This document shows, piece by piece, positions 6,253-15,600 of a stretch of 44,354 nt of DNA. The notes beneath the pieces are model-generated. The model did not search any database, was not told the origin of the DNA, and was given only the letters and a program-made list of their open reading frames with translations. This DNA comes from CAYYJM01 sp964471755. GTDB lineage: Bacteria; Planctomycetota; Planctomycetia; Gemmatales; Gemmataceae. The translations under genes were made by a program, and so were the position numbers. The stretch covers positions 1-44,354 of the forward strand of contig CAYYJM010000014.1 of assembly GCA_964471755.1 (NCBI GenBank), written 5' to 3'. The stretch's first letter is position 1. The number at the start of each line of letters is the position of its first letter.

Positions 6253-8852
6253 CGCGTCTGGAACAGACGACTGTGCATCAGTTCATGCAGCAGGTTGCGG
6301 ATGCCGCCCCCCTGCTTCTCCGTGGCGGCGACCAGCGCCGCGATCGCGTCACGATCGGCGAACGAGATCGGCCGACCCGTGCCGTAGACCGCGAACTGTT
6401 GAGCCAGATTCGTCAGCAGCCGGCCCTTGTCGGCGACGAGCCGATCCTGGAACTCGACGATGCCCTTGAACTCCCGGCCATCGGGCAGCACGCCGCTGGC
6501 GTCCACCGCCGGGCCGAGCTTGAAGCCGATGCTGATGAACGGATCGATCGCACCACGCGGAGCCGGGTCGCCCATGCCGATCGATCGGTAGCGTGTGCGG
6601 AAGCCGCCGATCACGTCGAAGCTCTCCAGGGCGAATCCCGGCGGATCGATCTTGGCATGACAGGCCGCACAGCTGCTGTCAGCCCGGTGTCGGTCGAGTT
6701 GTTCGCGAATCGTCTTCGCGCCGCGGACGTCCGGTTCGATGGCGGGAATGTTCGGCGGCGGCGGCTCCGGCGGTCGGCCGAGCAAGCGATCCAGGACGAA
6801 CGCTCCACGCGGCACCGGCGAGGTCGTCGTGCCGTTCGAGGTGATCTTGAGAATCGATGCCTGCGTCAGGAACGGCCCGCGCGGCGAGCCCGGCGGCAAG
6901 GCCACCCGGCGGATCTGCGATCCCGACACGCCCGGGATGCCGTAGTGGACGGCGAGCTTCTCGTTCAACATGGCGAAGTCGGACTTGACCAGGTAGCCCG
7001 CGTCGAGGTTCCGATCGAGCAGTTCACGAAAGTACGCCCGCGTCTCGGCGACCATCGAGTCCTGCAAGTAGGCGCTGAACTCGGGGTAGAGCTTGCGATC
7101 CGGGTCGTTCATGGCGATCTGCCGCAGCTTGAGCCACTGGCCGAGGAAGTCCTCGATGAAGCGCCGCGACTTCGGATCGGCGAGCAGGCGTTCCGTCTCG
7201 GCCCGGAGCGTCTGCGGCTCGCGCAGCCGGCCGGCGTCGGCCAGGCGGGTCAGCCGCTCATCGGGCATCGAACGCCAGAAGAAGTACGACAGTCGGCAGG
7301 CCAGGGCGTGATCGTCGAGCGGGCCGGCCGGTTCGACGTGGTAGAGGAAATCGGGCGCGACGAGTGCCGCCCGGTAGGCCCAGCGCATCGCCGACTCGAA
7401 GCAGTCGCCGGCCTTGAGGCGTTCCTCGACACGGGCGACGTACTGTCGGCGTGTCACGGCATCGACCGGCCGACGGAACGCTCGCGGCAGGAACTTCGCG
7501 AGCAGCCGATCGGCGTCTGCCAGTGGGTTGTCACTGTGAACGGTCCACAGCCCGGCGGCCGGGTCGGCCCGGTTCCTCCCGGCACCCATCTCCTGGCGGA
7601 CGAGCTTTCGCTTCGGCCGACGTACGCCGGGATGCTCGGTCGGCTTGAACTCGACCAGCGGCAGTTCGTCGAACAGGGCCTGATGACTGCGTGGCGGCCA
7701 GACATCGTGGAGTGGCCCCTCGATGTCGAGGTAGTCGCAGGCGATGCCGGGACCGGTGAAGCCCATCGCCCGGTCCTTGCCGCGCGTGTTGGCCCCGGGC
7801 GCGAGCGACGCGGCATTGAAGCCGATGATGTCGTGCGGATTCATCCACGTCGTGAACTCATGGACCTTCTCCCTCAGCGACGGCGCATCGTAGTAGCCCT
7901 GCACGACGCTCGGATGGCCGCCGCCCCGACCGTCGCCGGTCAGCGTGACGATCGACAGGCGGGCCGCCTCGGTTCCGCGTGCGGGCAGCACCTTGCCTCG
8001 GTCCCACTGGAAGCTCCACAGCGACGTCTGCACCCGGTAGCGGCCGGGGTAGATGGTGACGAACTCGATGAAGTACGGACTGAACGACTCGTCCTCGTGG
8101 CGAAACAGGCCGACGCTGGCCCCGGTGTGGAACGAGCCCATCCGCTCGTGGGCCCCCTGGTCGAGGTGCATGTGGGCCCCGGCCGGCGGGAAGTCCGGAT
8201 CGGGCTTCCTGTCCCGGAGCAGGACGGCGTCGCCGTGCAGGAGGACGTGGGCAACGAAGCCGTGGGGATTGGCGAGCGAGATGCGTTGCTTGACGACCGT
8301 CGGTGGCTTCGGCTGCGTGGCGATGGCCCTGTCGAGGATCTGGTCGGCCGATTCGAGGTACTTCGCCAGGTTGACGTGCGAGATGTCGAGGGCGTCGCCG
8401 TTGTTGTCGAAGCCGTGGGCCGAGCCGTCGGCGGGCAGTTCGCCCTGCAATGCGATGCCGTCGAGGCCGAACAGATCGCGGACGGTGTTCTCGTACTCGA
8501 CGCGGGTCAACCGGCGGAGGGCGGTGCGGCCCTCGTCATCTCGCTTCGCCTGTTCGGCCTGGACGAGCTGGTCATGCAGAGTCTTCACTGTCGTGGCGCC
8601 GTCAGCAGCAGGTGGTCGAGGCCGACTGCGTGGCGGCATCTCGCCCGAGGCGATCCGGTCGTGGATCTTGATCCAGCGGGCGAACGTTTCCGGGTCGGCG
8701 AGGTCGTCCTTGAGGGCGGTCAGGTCGAGACCGCCGCGTTTCTTCTCGGCGTCGTGGCAGGAGACGCAATGCTTGCTGAAGAACGCGGCCGACTGAGCGT
8801 GGACCAGTTCCGGCGACAGCAGGACCAGCAGCAGGAGGGATCGTCGGAGCAT
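6249..8852 (-). CDS. Planctomycete PSD-type cytochrome c protein (DUF1587/1595/1592/1588/1585)
   Basis: An 867-residue secreted protein. A signal peptide (residues 1-19, ending VHA) is followed by a haem-binding CVSCH (Cys29/Cys32/His33) in a PSCyt1-like segment. The familiar planctomycete domain series follows: DUF1587 (LTRVEYENTVRDLFGLDG), DUF1595 (FLPRAFRRPVDAVTRRQY), DUF1592 (LACRLSYFFWRSMPDERL), DUF1588 (MLNEKLAVHYGI... PRGAFVLDRLLGRPPEPPPP) and DUF1585 at the C-terminus (QQFAVYGTGRP). A second CxxCH, CAACH, occurs near residue 727 before IDPPGFALESFD. The family is thought to be extracytoplasmic redox/degradative machinery, but the reaction is unknown. It is usually paired with a DUF1552 gene, which is absent here. 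Instead it sits between an LRR gene (90 bp upstream) and an HMA-like gene (overlapping). Confidence 0.93.
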   Translation of the reverse strand: MLRRSLLLLVLLSPELVHAQSAAFFSKHCVSCHDAEKKRGGLDLTALKDDLADPETFARWIKIHDRIASGEMPPRSRPRPPAADGATTVKTLHDQLVQAEQAKRDDEGRTALRRLTRVEYENTVRDLFGLDGIALQGELPADGSAHGFDNNGDALDISHVNLAKYLESADQILDRAIATQPKPPTVVKQRISLANPHGFVAHVLLHGDAVLLRDRKPDPDFPPAGAHMHLDQGAHERMGSFHTGASVGLFRHEDESFSPYFIEFVTIYPGRYRVQTSLWSFQWDRGKVLPARGTEAARLSIVTLTGDGRGGGHPSVVQGYYDAPSLREKVHEFTTWMNPHDIIGFNAASLAPGANTRGKDRAMGFTGPGIACDYLDIEGPLHDVWPPRSHQALFDELPLVEFKPTEHPGVRRPKRKLVRQEMGAGRNRADPAAGLWTVHSDNPLADADRLLAKFLPRAFRRPVDAVTRRQYVARVEERLKAGDCFESAMRWAYRAALVAPDFLYHVEPAGPLDDHALACRLSYFFWRSMPDERLTRLADAGRLREPQTLRAETERLLADPKSRRFIEDFLGQWLKLRQIAMNDPDRKLYPEFSAYLQDSMVAETRAYFRELLDRNLDAGYLVKSDFAMLNEKLAVHYGIPGVSGSQIRRVALPPGSPRGPFLTQASILKITSNGTTTSPVPRGAFVLDRLLGRPPEPPPPNIPAIEPDVRGAKTIREQLDRHRADSSCAACHAKIDPPGFALESFDVIGGFRTRYRSIGMGDPAPRGAIDPFISIGFKLGPAVDASGVLPDGREFKGIVEFQDRLVADKGRLLTNLAQQFAVYGTGRPISFADRDAIAALVAATEKQGGGIRNLLHELMHSRLFQTR

Positions 8853-8942
8853 ACAAGCACCACAGAAGGTGGGAGGAAGTCGTCGCGTCGGCGTCCCGCC
8901 AGGCGGGGCGCGACGGCCGAGACTCGGTTGGTCGGCGAACGC

Positions 8943-11144
8943 TCAGGGAAATATCCGACACTGGGGCAACGCCTCACGCAGTTCCTTCAGGCTCGCGTCC
9001 GTCACCGGCGTGCCTGCGAGGTACAACTGCTTGAGGTTCTTGAGGTTCTTCAGTTCCCTCAGGCCCGCGTTCGTCACCGCCCCGGGGAGGCTCAGCCAGG
9101 TGAGGTTCTTGAGATCCTTCAGTTCCTTCAGACCCGCGTCCGTCACCGGCGTGCCGGAGAGGTTCAGCGAGAGCCCCGCAGGGAAGGTTGGACTAATCCC
9201 TTCCTTGATTCTGGTCGGTATCAGTGTGTGTAGTAACCCGATCTCACGCAAGGTTGCCAACACGCCGTCCGTCACCTTCGTGTTGTCGAGGTACAGTTCC
9301 TTGAGGTTCTTGAGGCCCTTCAGCTCCTTCAGGCCCGCGTTCGTCACCGGCGTGCCGCTGAGGTTCAGCGTGGTGAGATTCTTGAGGTCCTTCAGCTCCT
9401 TCAGGCCCGCGTCCGTCACCTGGGTGACGCCAAGGTCCAGCGCGGTGATATTTTTGAGGTCCTTCAGGTTCTTCAAGCCCACGTTCGTCACATTGGTGAT
9501 GCTGAGGTTCAGCGCGGTGAGGTTCTTGAGTTCCTTCAGGCCCGCGTCCGTCACCTGGGTGTTGCCGAGGTCCAGTGCGGTGAGAAGCTTGAGATCCTTC
9601 AGTTCCTTCAGGCCCGCGTCCGTCACCTGCGTGCTGCGGAGACTCAGATCGGTGAGGTTCTTGAGGTCCTTCAGTTCCTTCAGACCCGCGTCCGTCACCC
9701 GGGCGTAGTTGAGGTTCAGCGAGAACACCTCCGCAGGCGAGGCCGGACGGGTATCGACCTTGCCTCGAGCCAGAGACAGCGCGTGCAGCAAACCCATCTC
9801 ACGCAAGGTTGCCAACGCGCCGTCCGACAACTGCGAGCCACGGAGGTGCAGTTCCTTGAGGTGCTTCAGTTCCTTCATTCCCGCGCCCGTCACCTTGGTG
9901 TTCTCGAGGTGCAGCGTGGTGAGGTTCGTGAGTTCCTTCAGTTCTTTCAGGCCCGCGTCCGTCACCGGCGTGCCGGAGAGGTTCAGAGCGGAAAGGTTCT
10001 TGAGTTCCTTCAGTTCTTTCAGGCCCGCGTCCGTCACCTTGGTGTTGCGGAGATTCATCGCGGTGAGGTTCTTGAGTTCCTTCAACTCCTTCAGGCCCGC
10101 GTCTGTCACCTTCGTGCCGCCGAGGTCCAGCGAGAGTATCTCCGCCGGGCTGGCTGGACGAGCACCGGCCTTGCCGCTGGCCAGAGACAGCACACGCAGC
10201 AACCCCATCTCACGCAAGGTTGCCAACGCGCCGTCCGTCACCTGCGTGAAGTCGAGGCTCAGCGAGGTGAGGTTCTTGAGATCCTTCAGTTCCTTCAGCC
10301 CCGCGTCTGTCACCTTGGTGGTACTGAGGTTCAGCGTGGTGAGGTTCGTGAGGTTCTTCAGTTCCTTCAGCCCCGCATCCGTCACCAGCGTCTCGCTGAG
10401 GTCCAGCTCGAGTACCTCCGCAGGGGAGGCCGGACGAATACCGATCTTGCCGCGGGCCGCGGCTAGCGTGTGTAGCAAACCCATCTCACGCAAGGTTAAA
10501 AGCGCGGCGTCCGTCAACTGCGCGCCACGAAGGTAGAGCGTGGTGAGGTTCTTGAGTTCCTTCAGGTCCTTCAAGCCCGCGTCCGTCACCTGGGTGTCGT
10601 AGAGGTACAAGTCCTTGAGATTCGTGAGGCCCTTCAGTTCCTTCAGGCCCGCGTCCGTCACCGAGGTGTACCCGAGGTCCAGCGTGGTGAGGTTCGTGAG
10701 GCCCTTCAGTTCCTTCAGGCCCGCGTCCGTCACCGGCGTGGCACTGAGGTCCAGCGCGGTGAGGATCTTGAGTTCCTTCAGAAGCTTCAGTCCCTCGTCC
10801 GTCACCTTGGTGTACGGGAGGTCCAGCAAGGTGAGGTTCTTGAGGCCCTTCAGTTCCTTCAGGCCCGCGTCTGTTACCGACGTGAAGCCCAGATACAGGG
10901 AGAAAGGAAACGGTGGGTTCGGCAACTCTTTCAGCTTCGCGTCGGAGGTGGCTCGGGGGAAGAAGAAGGAATGTACGACGGCATTCGTCCGGGGATCGGT
11001 GGTCGCCTTGTACCGGGCTCCGACCCTGGCGAAAGCGTCCCTGGCGGCCTGCAGTTGTTCCGAGGTGGGCTCCGCCGCCACGAACCTTGTCGCGACGGAC
11101 ACGACGAGCAGTACCAGCACGACACGCAGAATTCTTGCGGCCAT
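8943..11144 (-). CDS. Large secreted leucine-rich-repeat protein
   Basis: The 733-residue protein starts with a signal peptide (about residues 1-24, MAARILRVVLVLLVVSVATR...AA). After a short N-terminal segment it consists almost entirely of ~24-residue leucine-rich repeats of the form LKELKDLKNLTTLNLSGT followed by xVTDAGL, the internalin-like/cysteine-free class common in planctomycetes. Repeats are not uniform: four times the array is interrupted by a linker LATLREMGLLHxL...RPASPAEV before a new run of LRRs, giving a higher-order block structure. The last block's linker has diverged (LREIGLLHTL..., SPTFPAG). The protein ends in a short cap (EALPQCRIFP). The likely role is an extracytoplasmic protein-binding scaffold; no enzyme domain is present. 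It is first in a probable operon with the PSD cytochrome and the HMA-like protein. Confidence 0.92.
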   Translation of the reverse strand: MAARILRVVLVLLVVSVATRFVAAEPTSEQLQAARDAFARVGARYKATTDPRTNAVVHSFFFPRATSDAKLKELPNPPFPFSLYLGFTSVTDAGLKELKGLKNLTLLDLPYTKVTDEGLKLLKELKILTALDLSATPVTDAGLKELKGLTNLTTLDLGYTSVTDAGLKELKGLTNLKDLYLYDTQVTDAGLKDLKELKNLTTLYLRGAQLTDAALLTLREMGLLHTLAAARGKIGIRPASPAEVLELDLSETLVTDAGLKELKNLTNLTTLNLSTTKVTDAGLKELKDLKNLTSLSLDFTQVTDGALATLREMGLLRVLSLASGKAGARPASPAEILSLDLGGTKVTDAGLKELKELKNLTAMNLRNTKVTDAGLKELKELKNLSALNLSGTPVTDAGLKELKELTNLTTLHLENTKVTGAGMKELKHLKELHLRGSQLSDGALATLREMGLLHALSLARGKVDTRPASPAEVFSLNLNYARVTDAGLKELKDLKNLTDLSLRSTQVTDAGLKELKDLKLLTALDLGNTQVTDAGLKELKNLTALNLSITNVTNVGLKNLKDLKNITALDLGVTQVTDAGLKELKDLKNLTTLNLSGTPVTNAGLKELKGLKNLKELYLDNTKVTDGVLATLREIGLLHTLIPTRIKEGISPTFPAGLSLNLSGTPVTDAGLKELKDLKNLTWLSLPGAVTNAGLRELKNLKNLKQLYLAGTPVTDASLKELREALPQCRIFP

Positions 11145-11219
11145 GGCGACCTCCGAAGACAGAGTTTCACGACCGATAGTCTCGCCGCATCAGAGCCGCG
11201 AGACAAGCGCCAAGTCGCG

Positions 11220-11329
11220 CAGGACGATTGCAAAGTCGGTTGGGCACGCCGTAAGTCCTGAAATGGCGGTCGATGCTCAACTTCGCTCAATGACTTACGG
11301 CGACGCCGGGTGGCTTTGCAATCGTCCTG
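11220..11329. repeat. 110-bp inverted-repeat element
   Basis: CAGGACGATTGCAAAG (11220-11235) is the exact reverse complement of CTTTGCAATCGTCCTG (11314-11329). Further in, CGCCGTAAGTC (11247-11257) matches GACTTACGGCG (11292-11302). The two paired blocks are separated by an unpaired 11-base interval on each side, and the central loop is 34 bases. The element fills much of the divergent space between the LRR gene and the esterase gene. It looks like a small non-autonomous mobile repeat or a structured RNA/DNA element rather than a terminator; no T-tract is present. Confidence 0.75.
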
Positions 11330-11428
11330 GCGATTCTCCTTGAGTTGCCCCGATTCGTGGAGTAGGGTGAGGACGATCCGGGTTGCCCTCTGCGGCCCCG
11401 GCTCATCACCCCTCCAAGGAATCAGGCC

Positions 11429-12577
11429 GTGAGTCATCCCTGCTCGACCGCTGTGATGGCGTCTCTGATCCGATCACGCCCGATGCTGCTCGGGACGTTG
11501 ATCGCCCTGACCACGATCGCCGCTGGCAACCCTGGCAGCAAGACCGACAGCCCACGTCTGCCGCGCGACAATCTGCTGGTCTACTCGGACTCGACCGGCA
11601 AGCCAGTCCCGGTGAAGACGGTCGCGGACTGGGCGAAACGCCGGACCGAGATCATCCGCGGCATGGAATCCGTGATGGGCCAACTCCCCGGCGAAGCCAA
11701 ACGCTGTCCGCTCGACATGAAAGTCGACGAGGAGGTCGAGGACGGCACCTACGTTCGCCGCCTCATCACCTACGCCTCGGAACCCGGCTGCCGGGTGCCG
11801 GCCTACCTGCTGATCCCCAAGGACGTTCTCGCCGGAAAGAAGAAGGCCCTGGCGGTTCTCTGTCTTCATGGCACTGATAAGGTCTACGGCCATGGAAGTG
11901 TGGTCGGCCTGGGCAAGCGAGTCAATCGCAATACCGCGCAGGAGTTGGCCCGCCGCGGCTACGTCACGTTGGCTCCGAGCTATCCCCTGCTCGCCATGTA
12001 TCAACCCGACGTGAACAAACTCGGCTGGCAGAGTGGCACCTTGAAGGCCGTCTGGGACAACATGCGCGGCCTGGATCTGCTGACGTCGCTGCCATACGTG
12101 GATCATTCTCGGGGGTTCGGGGTGATCGGGCATTCGCTCGGTGGACACAACTCGGTATTTACTGCGGCGTTTGACGATCGCATCACGGCGGTGGTTTCGA
12201 GTTGCGGCCTCGATTCGTTCCTCGACTACATGAAGGCCGATCCAAAATGGTGGGGTCCGGAGCGTGGCTGGTGTCAGACTCGTTACATGCGCAAGATGGC
12301 CGACTACGCGGGGCGACTCACCGACATTCCGTTTGATTTTCACGAAATGATCGGTGCCCTGGCCCCGCGCCATGTCCTCATCATCGCGCCGACGAAGGAC
12401 TCGAATTTCCGGATGGATAGCGTGGATCGGATCGTCGCGGCCGCCCGGCCGGTCTTCAAGCTACACAATCAGGAGAAGCGACTGCGGGTCGAGCATCCCG
12501 ACTGCCCCCATGACTTCCCGCCGGAGATGCGTGAGACGGCATACAAACTCATCGATACGGTCCTCGCCGGGAAATAA
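11429..12577 (+). CDS. Exported alpha/beta-hydrolase (acetyl xylan esterase-like)
   Basis: The 382-residue protein has a hydrophobic signal region (about residues 18-33) and an alpha/beta-hydrolase fold. The nucleophile elbow is GHSLGG (Ser236). The acid is probably Asp in APTKDSNF (about residue 323) and the base His in the C-terminal CPHDFPPEMR (about 360). The C-terminal histidine motif and the long cap fit the dienelactone hydrolase/acetyl xylan esterase-like group (CE7-type or 'abhydrolase_7') that is abundant in planctomycetes; the substrate is inferred to be an ester on a polysaccharide or similar. I kept the GTG start because AAGGA lies 8 bases upstream, whereas the next ATG (11456) has no such site; this remains uncertain. 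It is the first gene of a five-gene plus-strand run. Confidence 0.88.
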   Translation: MSHPCSTAVMASLIRSRPMLLGTLIALTTIAAGNPGSKTDSPRLPRDNLLVYSDSTGKPVPVKTVADWAKRRTEIIRGMESVMGQLPGEAKRCPLDMKVDEEVEDGTYVRRLITYASEPGCRVPAYLLIPKDVLAGKKKALAVLCLHGTDKVYGHGSVVGLGKRVNRNTAQELARRGYVTLAPSYPLLAMYQPDVNKLGWQSGTLKAVWDNMRGLDLLTSLPYVDHSRGFGVIGHSLGGHNSVFTAAFDDRITAVVSSCGLDSFLDYMKADPKWWGPERGWCQTRYMRKMADYAGRLTDIPFDFHEMIGALAPRHVLIIAPTKDSNFRMDSVDRIVAAARPVFKLHNQEKRLRVEHPDCPHDFPPEMRETAYKLIDTVLAGK

Positions 12578-12645
12578 ATCGGTGGTTGATCGCCCTCTAC
12601 TGCGTGTTGACTTCCGAGTTCAGGAGTGGAGTGAGGAAAGCCTCG

Positions 12646-15600
12646 ATGCGAAACAAGATCACAACCCGGGTCGTCGGCCCGGGCGTCGTCGTGCTGGCTT
12701 TGCTCGTCGGGCCGTTGCTGTGGATTCCGGCCGGAGACACACCCACGGCACCGGCCAAAAAGCCGCCGCCGGAGAACCGTGATGAGAACAAGGTACAGCC
12801 CTATCAGTTGCCCGATCCGCTGCTCCTGAAGGACGGCCAACGCGTGGCCGATGCGGCGACCTGGACCAAGAAACGCCGTCCGGAAGTGCTGGAACTGTTT
12901 CGCTCCGAGATGTTCGGTCGGCGGCCCTCTGCGCCAGCGAAGTTGAAGTACAAGGTCTTCGACGAAACCCGTGGTGCGCTGGGAGGCAAGGCGATTCGCA
13001 AGCAAGTCACCCTCTTCTTCTCGGATAACGAGAAGGGGCCGCGCATGGACCTGCTGTTGTATATTCCGGCCAACGCGAAGGGACCGGTCCCGGCATTTCT
13101 CGGCCTGAATTTCGGAGGCAACCAGGCGATCAACGCGGACCCTGGCATCAAGATGTCTCAGAGCTGGCAACGAGGCAAGGAACCGGGCTACGTCAAGGGC
13201 CGCGCCACCGAGGCGTCGCGTGGTGCTTCCAGCAGACGGTGGGACGTCAACGCCATCCTGGACCGTGGCTACGCCCTGGCGACGGCCTACTATGGCGACA
13301 TCGATCCCGATTACAACGACGGCTTCAAGAATGGGGTTCATCCGCTGTTCTATCGGGAAGGTCAGACGAAGCCGGCCGCCGATGAATGGGGATCGATCGC
13401 AGCCTGGGCCTGGGGGCTCAGTCGTGCCCTCGATTATCTCGAAAAGGATGCCGCCATCGACGCCAAACGTGTCGCCGTGATGGGACATTCGCGTCTGGGC
13501 AAGACTGCGCTGTGGGCCGGTGCCGAGGACGAACGCTTCGCGATTGTGATCTCGAACGATTCCGGCTGCGGCGGAGCGAAAATCAGCCGACGAAACTATG
13601 GCGAATCGGTGCATCAGATCAATTACAACTTCCCGCACTGGTTCTGCGACAATTTCAAGAAATACAACGAGCGAGTCAACGATCTTCCGTTCGACCAGCA
13701 CATGTTGATTGCCCTGATGGCACCGCGACCGGTGTACGTCGCCAGTGCCGACCAGGATCGTCACGCCGACCCGCGCGGCGAGTTTCTTGCCGCGCTGCAC
13801 GCCGAGTCGGTGTATCGCCTGTTCGGTGCCTCCGGCCTGGGGGTGAAAGACATGCCGTCGGTCAATCAGCCGAAGATGGGAACGATCGGCTACCACCTCC
13901 GCGCCGGCGTCCACGATGTGACTCCCTACGACTGGAAGTGCTATCTCGATTTCGCCGACCGTCATTTCGTCCACAAGAGCGAGACCCCGCCTGCGCCGGC
14001 CCCCGCGAACAAGGCTCCGGTATCGGCGGCAGAGTTTGAGATCATCGATACGGTCGAGAAACAGCCCCTGGTGTCGGCGACGGAGCGTCTGATCGATGCG
14101 CTACAGTACGTTGGATCTCCGCTGCCGGCCGCAGATCTTACCAAACTCAAAGCGGCGATGGCACTCGCTGGCGATCGTGAATCGGTCAAGGCCATCCAGA
14201 ACGTACTCGATCCGCTCTGCCTCGCGCAGGTCACCATCAATGCCGAGAGTCGCGTCTCCGCCGTGGAGGGGAAAGCTCCCCGGAAATTGACTCAGCAGGG
14301 CTGGTCAACCTTCCTGGTGAAAGTGAACAACAAGGCCCGGATCACGCCGCGCCTCATCGTCAGCAGTCCGCAGGCGGAGCGAACGTATGAGCAGGGAAAG
14401 GGCAATCGACAGAAACCGCAGACGGTGGACAAACTCGTCACCCCGGCCGAATCCGCTCAGCGATTCCTCGATGTGGCGGTCTTCGACAAACAACCCCTCA
14501 AGGCGAATCTGTCCGGACTGGAAGTCGAGTATCGCATCGTGCAACTCTACAGTCGCGATGCCGGCCGGCGGGAGGCGACGCTCTCGTTCCACGTCGGCCA
14601 GGGAACGCAGGACCTGGGGTTCCGCAGCGAGGTGCCGATCCTGTTTGAATGCGCGCCGGCGGTGAAAGTCGTCCTCGGCATTCTCGATCACGATGGAAAG
14701 CCAACGACGGCCGCGATCGTGGTGCGCGATCGGTTGAACCGAGTGTATCCCAATCCTGCGCGACGGTTGTCGCCGGACTTCTTCTTCCACAACCAGGTTT
14801 ATCGGGCTGATGGGGAATCCATCTCTCTTCCGCCCGGCGAATATACTGCGGTCGTCTCACGGGGCCCGGAGTACCTCGTTGAGACGCATCGGTTTAGCGT
14901 CCCCGGGGATCGTGATACTTCTCGGCAAACGTTTCAACTGAAACGCTGGATCGAACCCAAGAAACGCGGCTGGTACTCCGGTGATCATCACGTTCATGCG
15001 GCTGGCTGCGCCCACTACGACAGCCCGACCGAAGGGGTCGGGCCTGCCGACATGATGCGGCATATCCTGGGAGAAGACCTCAATGTCGGCTGCGTGTTGA
15101 GCTGGGGACCCTGCTGGTATACGCAGAAGAAACACTTTGAAGGCAAGACATCCGATCTGTCGCAACCGAATTATCTCATGCGGTATGACGTCGAGGTGAG
15201 CGGATTCCCCTCGTCCCATGCCGGACATCTGTGCCTGCTGCGACTCAAGGAAGATGATTATCCCGGTACGAGGCTGATTGAAGAATGGCCCAGCTGGACT
15301 CTGCCGGTGCTGAAGTGGGGCCAGCAGCAAGGCGGCGTCGTGGGTTACAGTCATTCGGGCTGGGGCCTGGCGGTGCCTGATTATGGCCCGCGTGGCGAAC
15401 GGCTGGCGCCGATCTCGTACCGAAATCGAACCACACTCGGCAAGGCGGCCGATAAACTCCCCGACTACGCTCTTCCGCCGTTCGACGGTATTGGTGCCAA
15501 TGAGTACATCGTCGCCACGACACATGGCGTGTGCGACTTTATTTCCGCAGTCGATACGCCCGCTATCTGGGAATTGAACATCTGGTATCACACGCTCAAC

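Noticed and set aside
6273..9233. Very long open frame (986 codons) on the plus strand, antisense to the PSD cytochrome
   Set aside because: It mirrors the third-position GC bias of the real minus-strand gene; its product is Arg/Ala/Asp-rich with no motifs, no start signal and no homology.
9709..10536. Repetitive frames antisense to the LRR gene (RPASVT-type repeats)
   Set aside because: The repeats are the complement of the LRR units, not an independent repeat protein.
8943..11144. Periodic ~72-bp repeats considered as a CRISPR array
   Set aside because: They are coding LRR units with sequence variation throughout and no constant repeat/unique spacer pattern.
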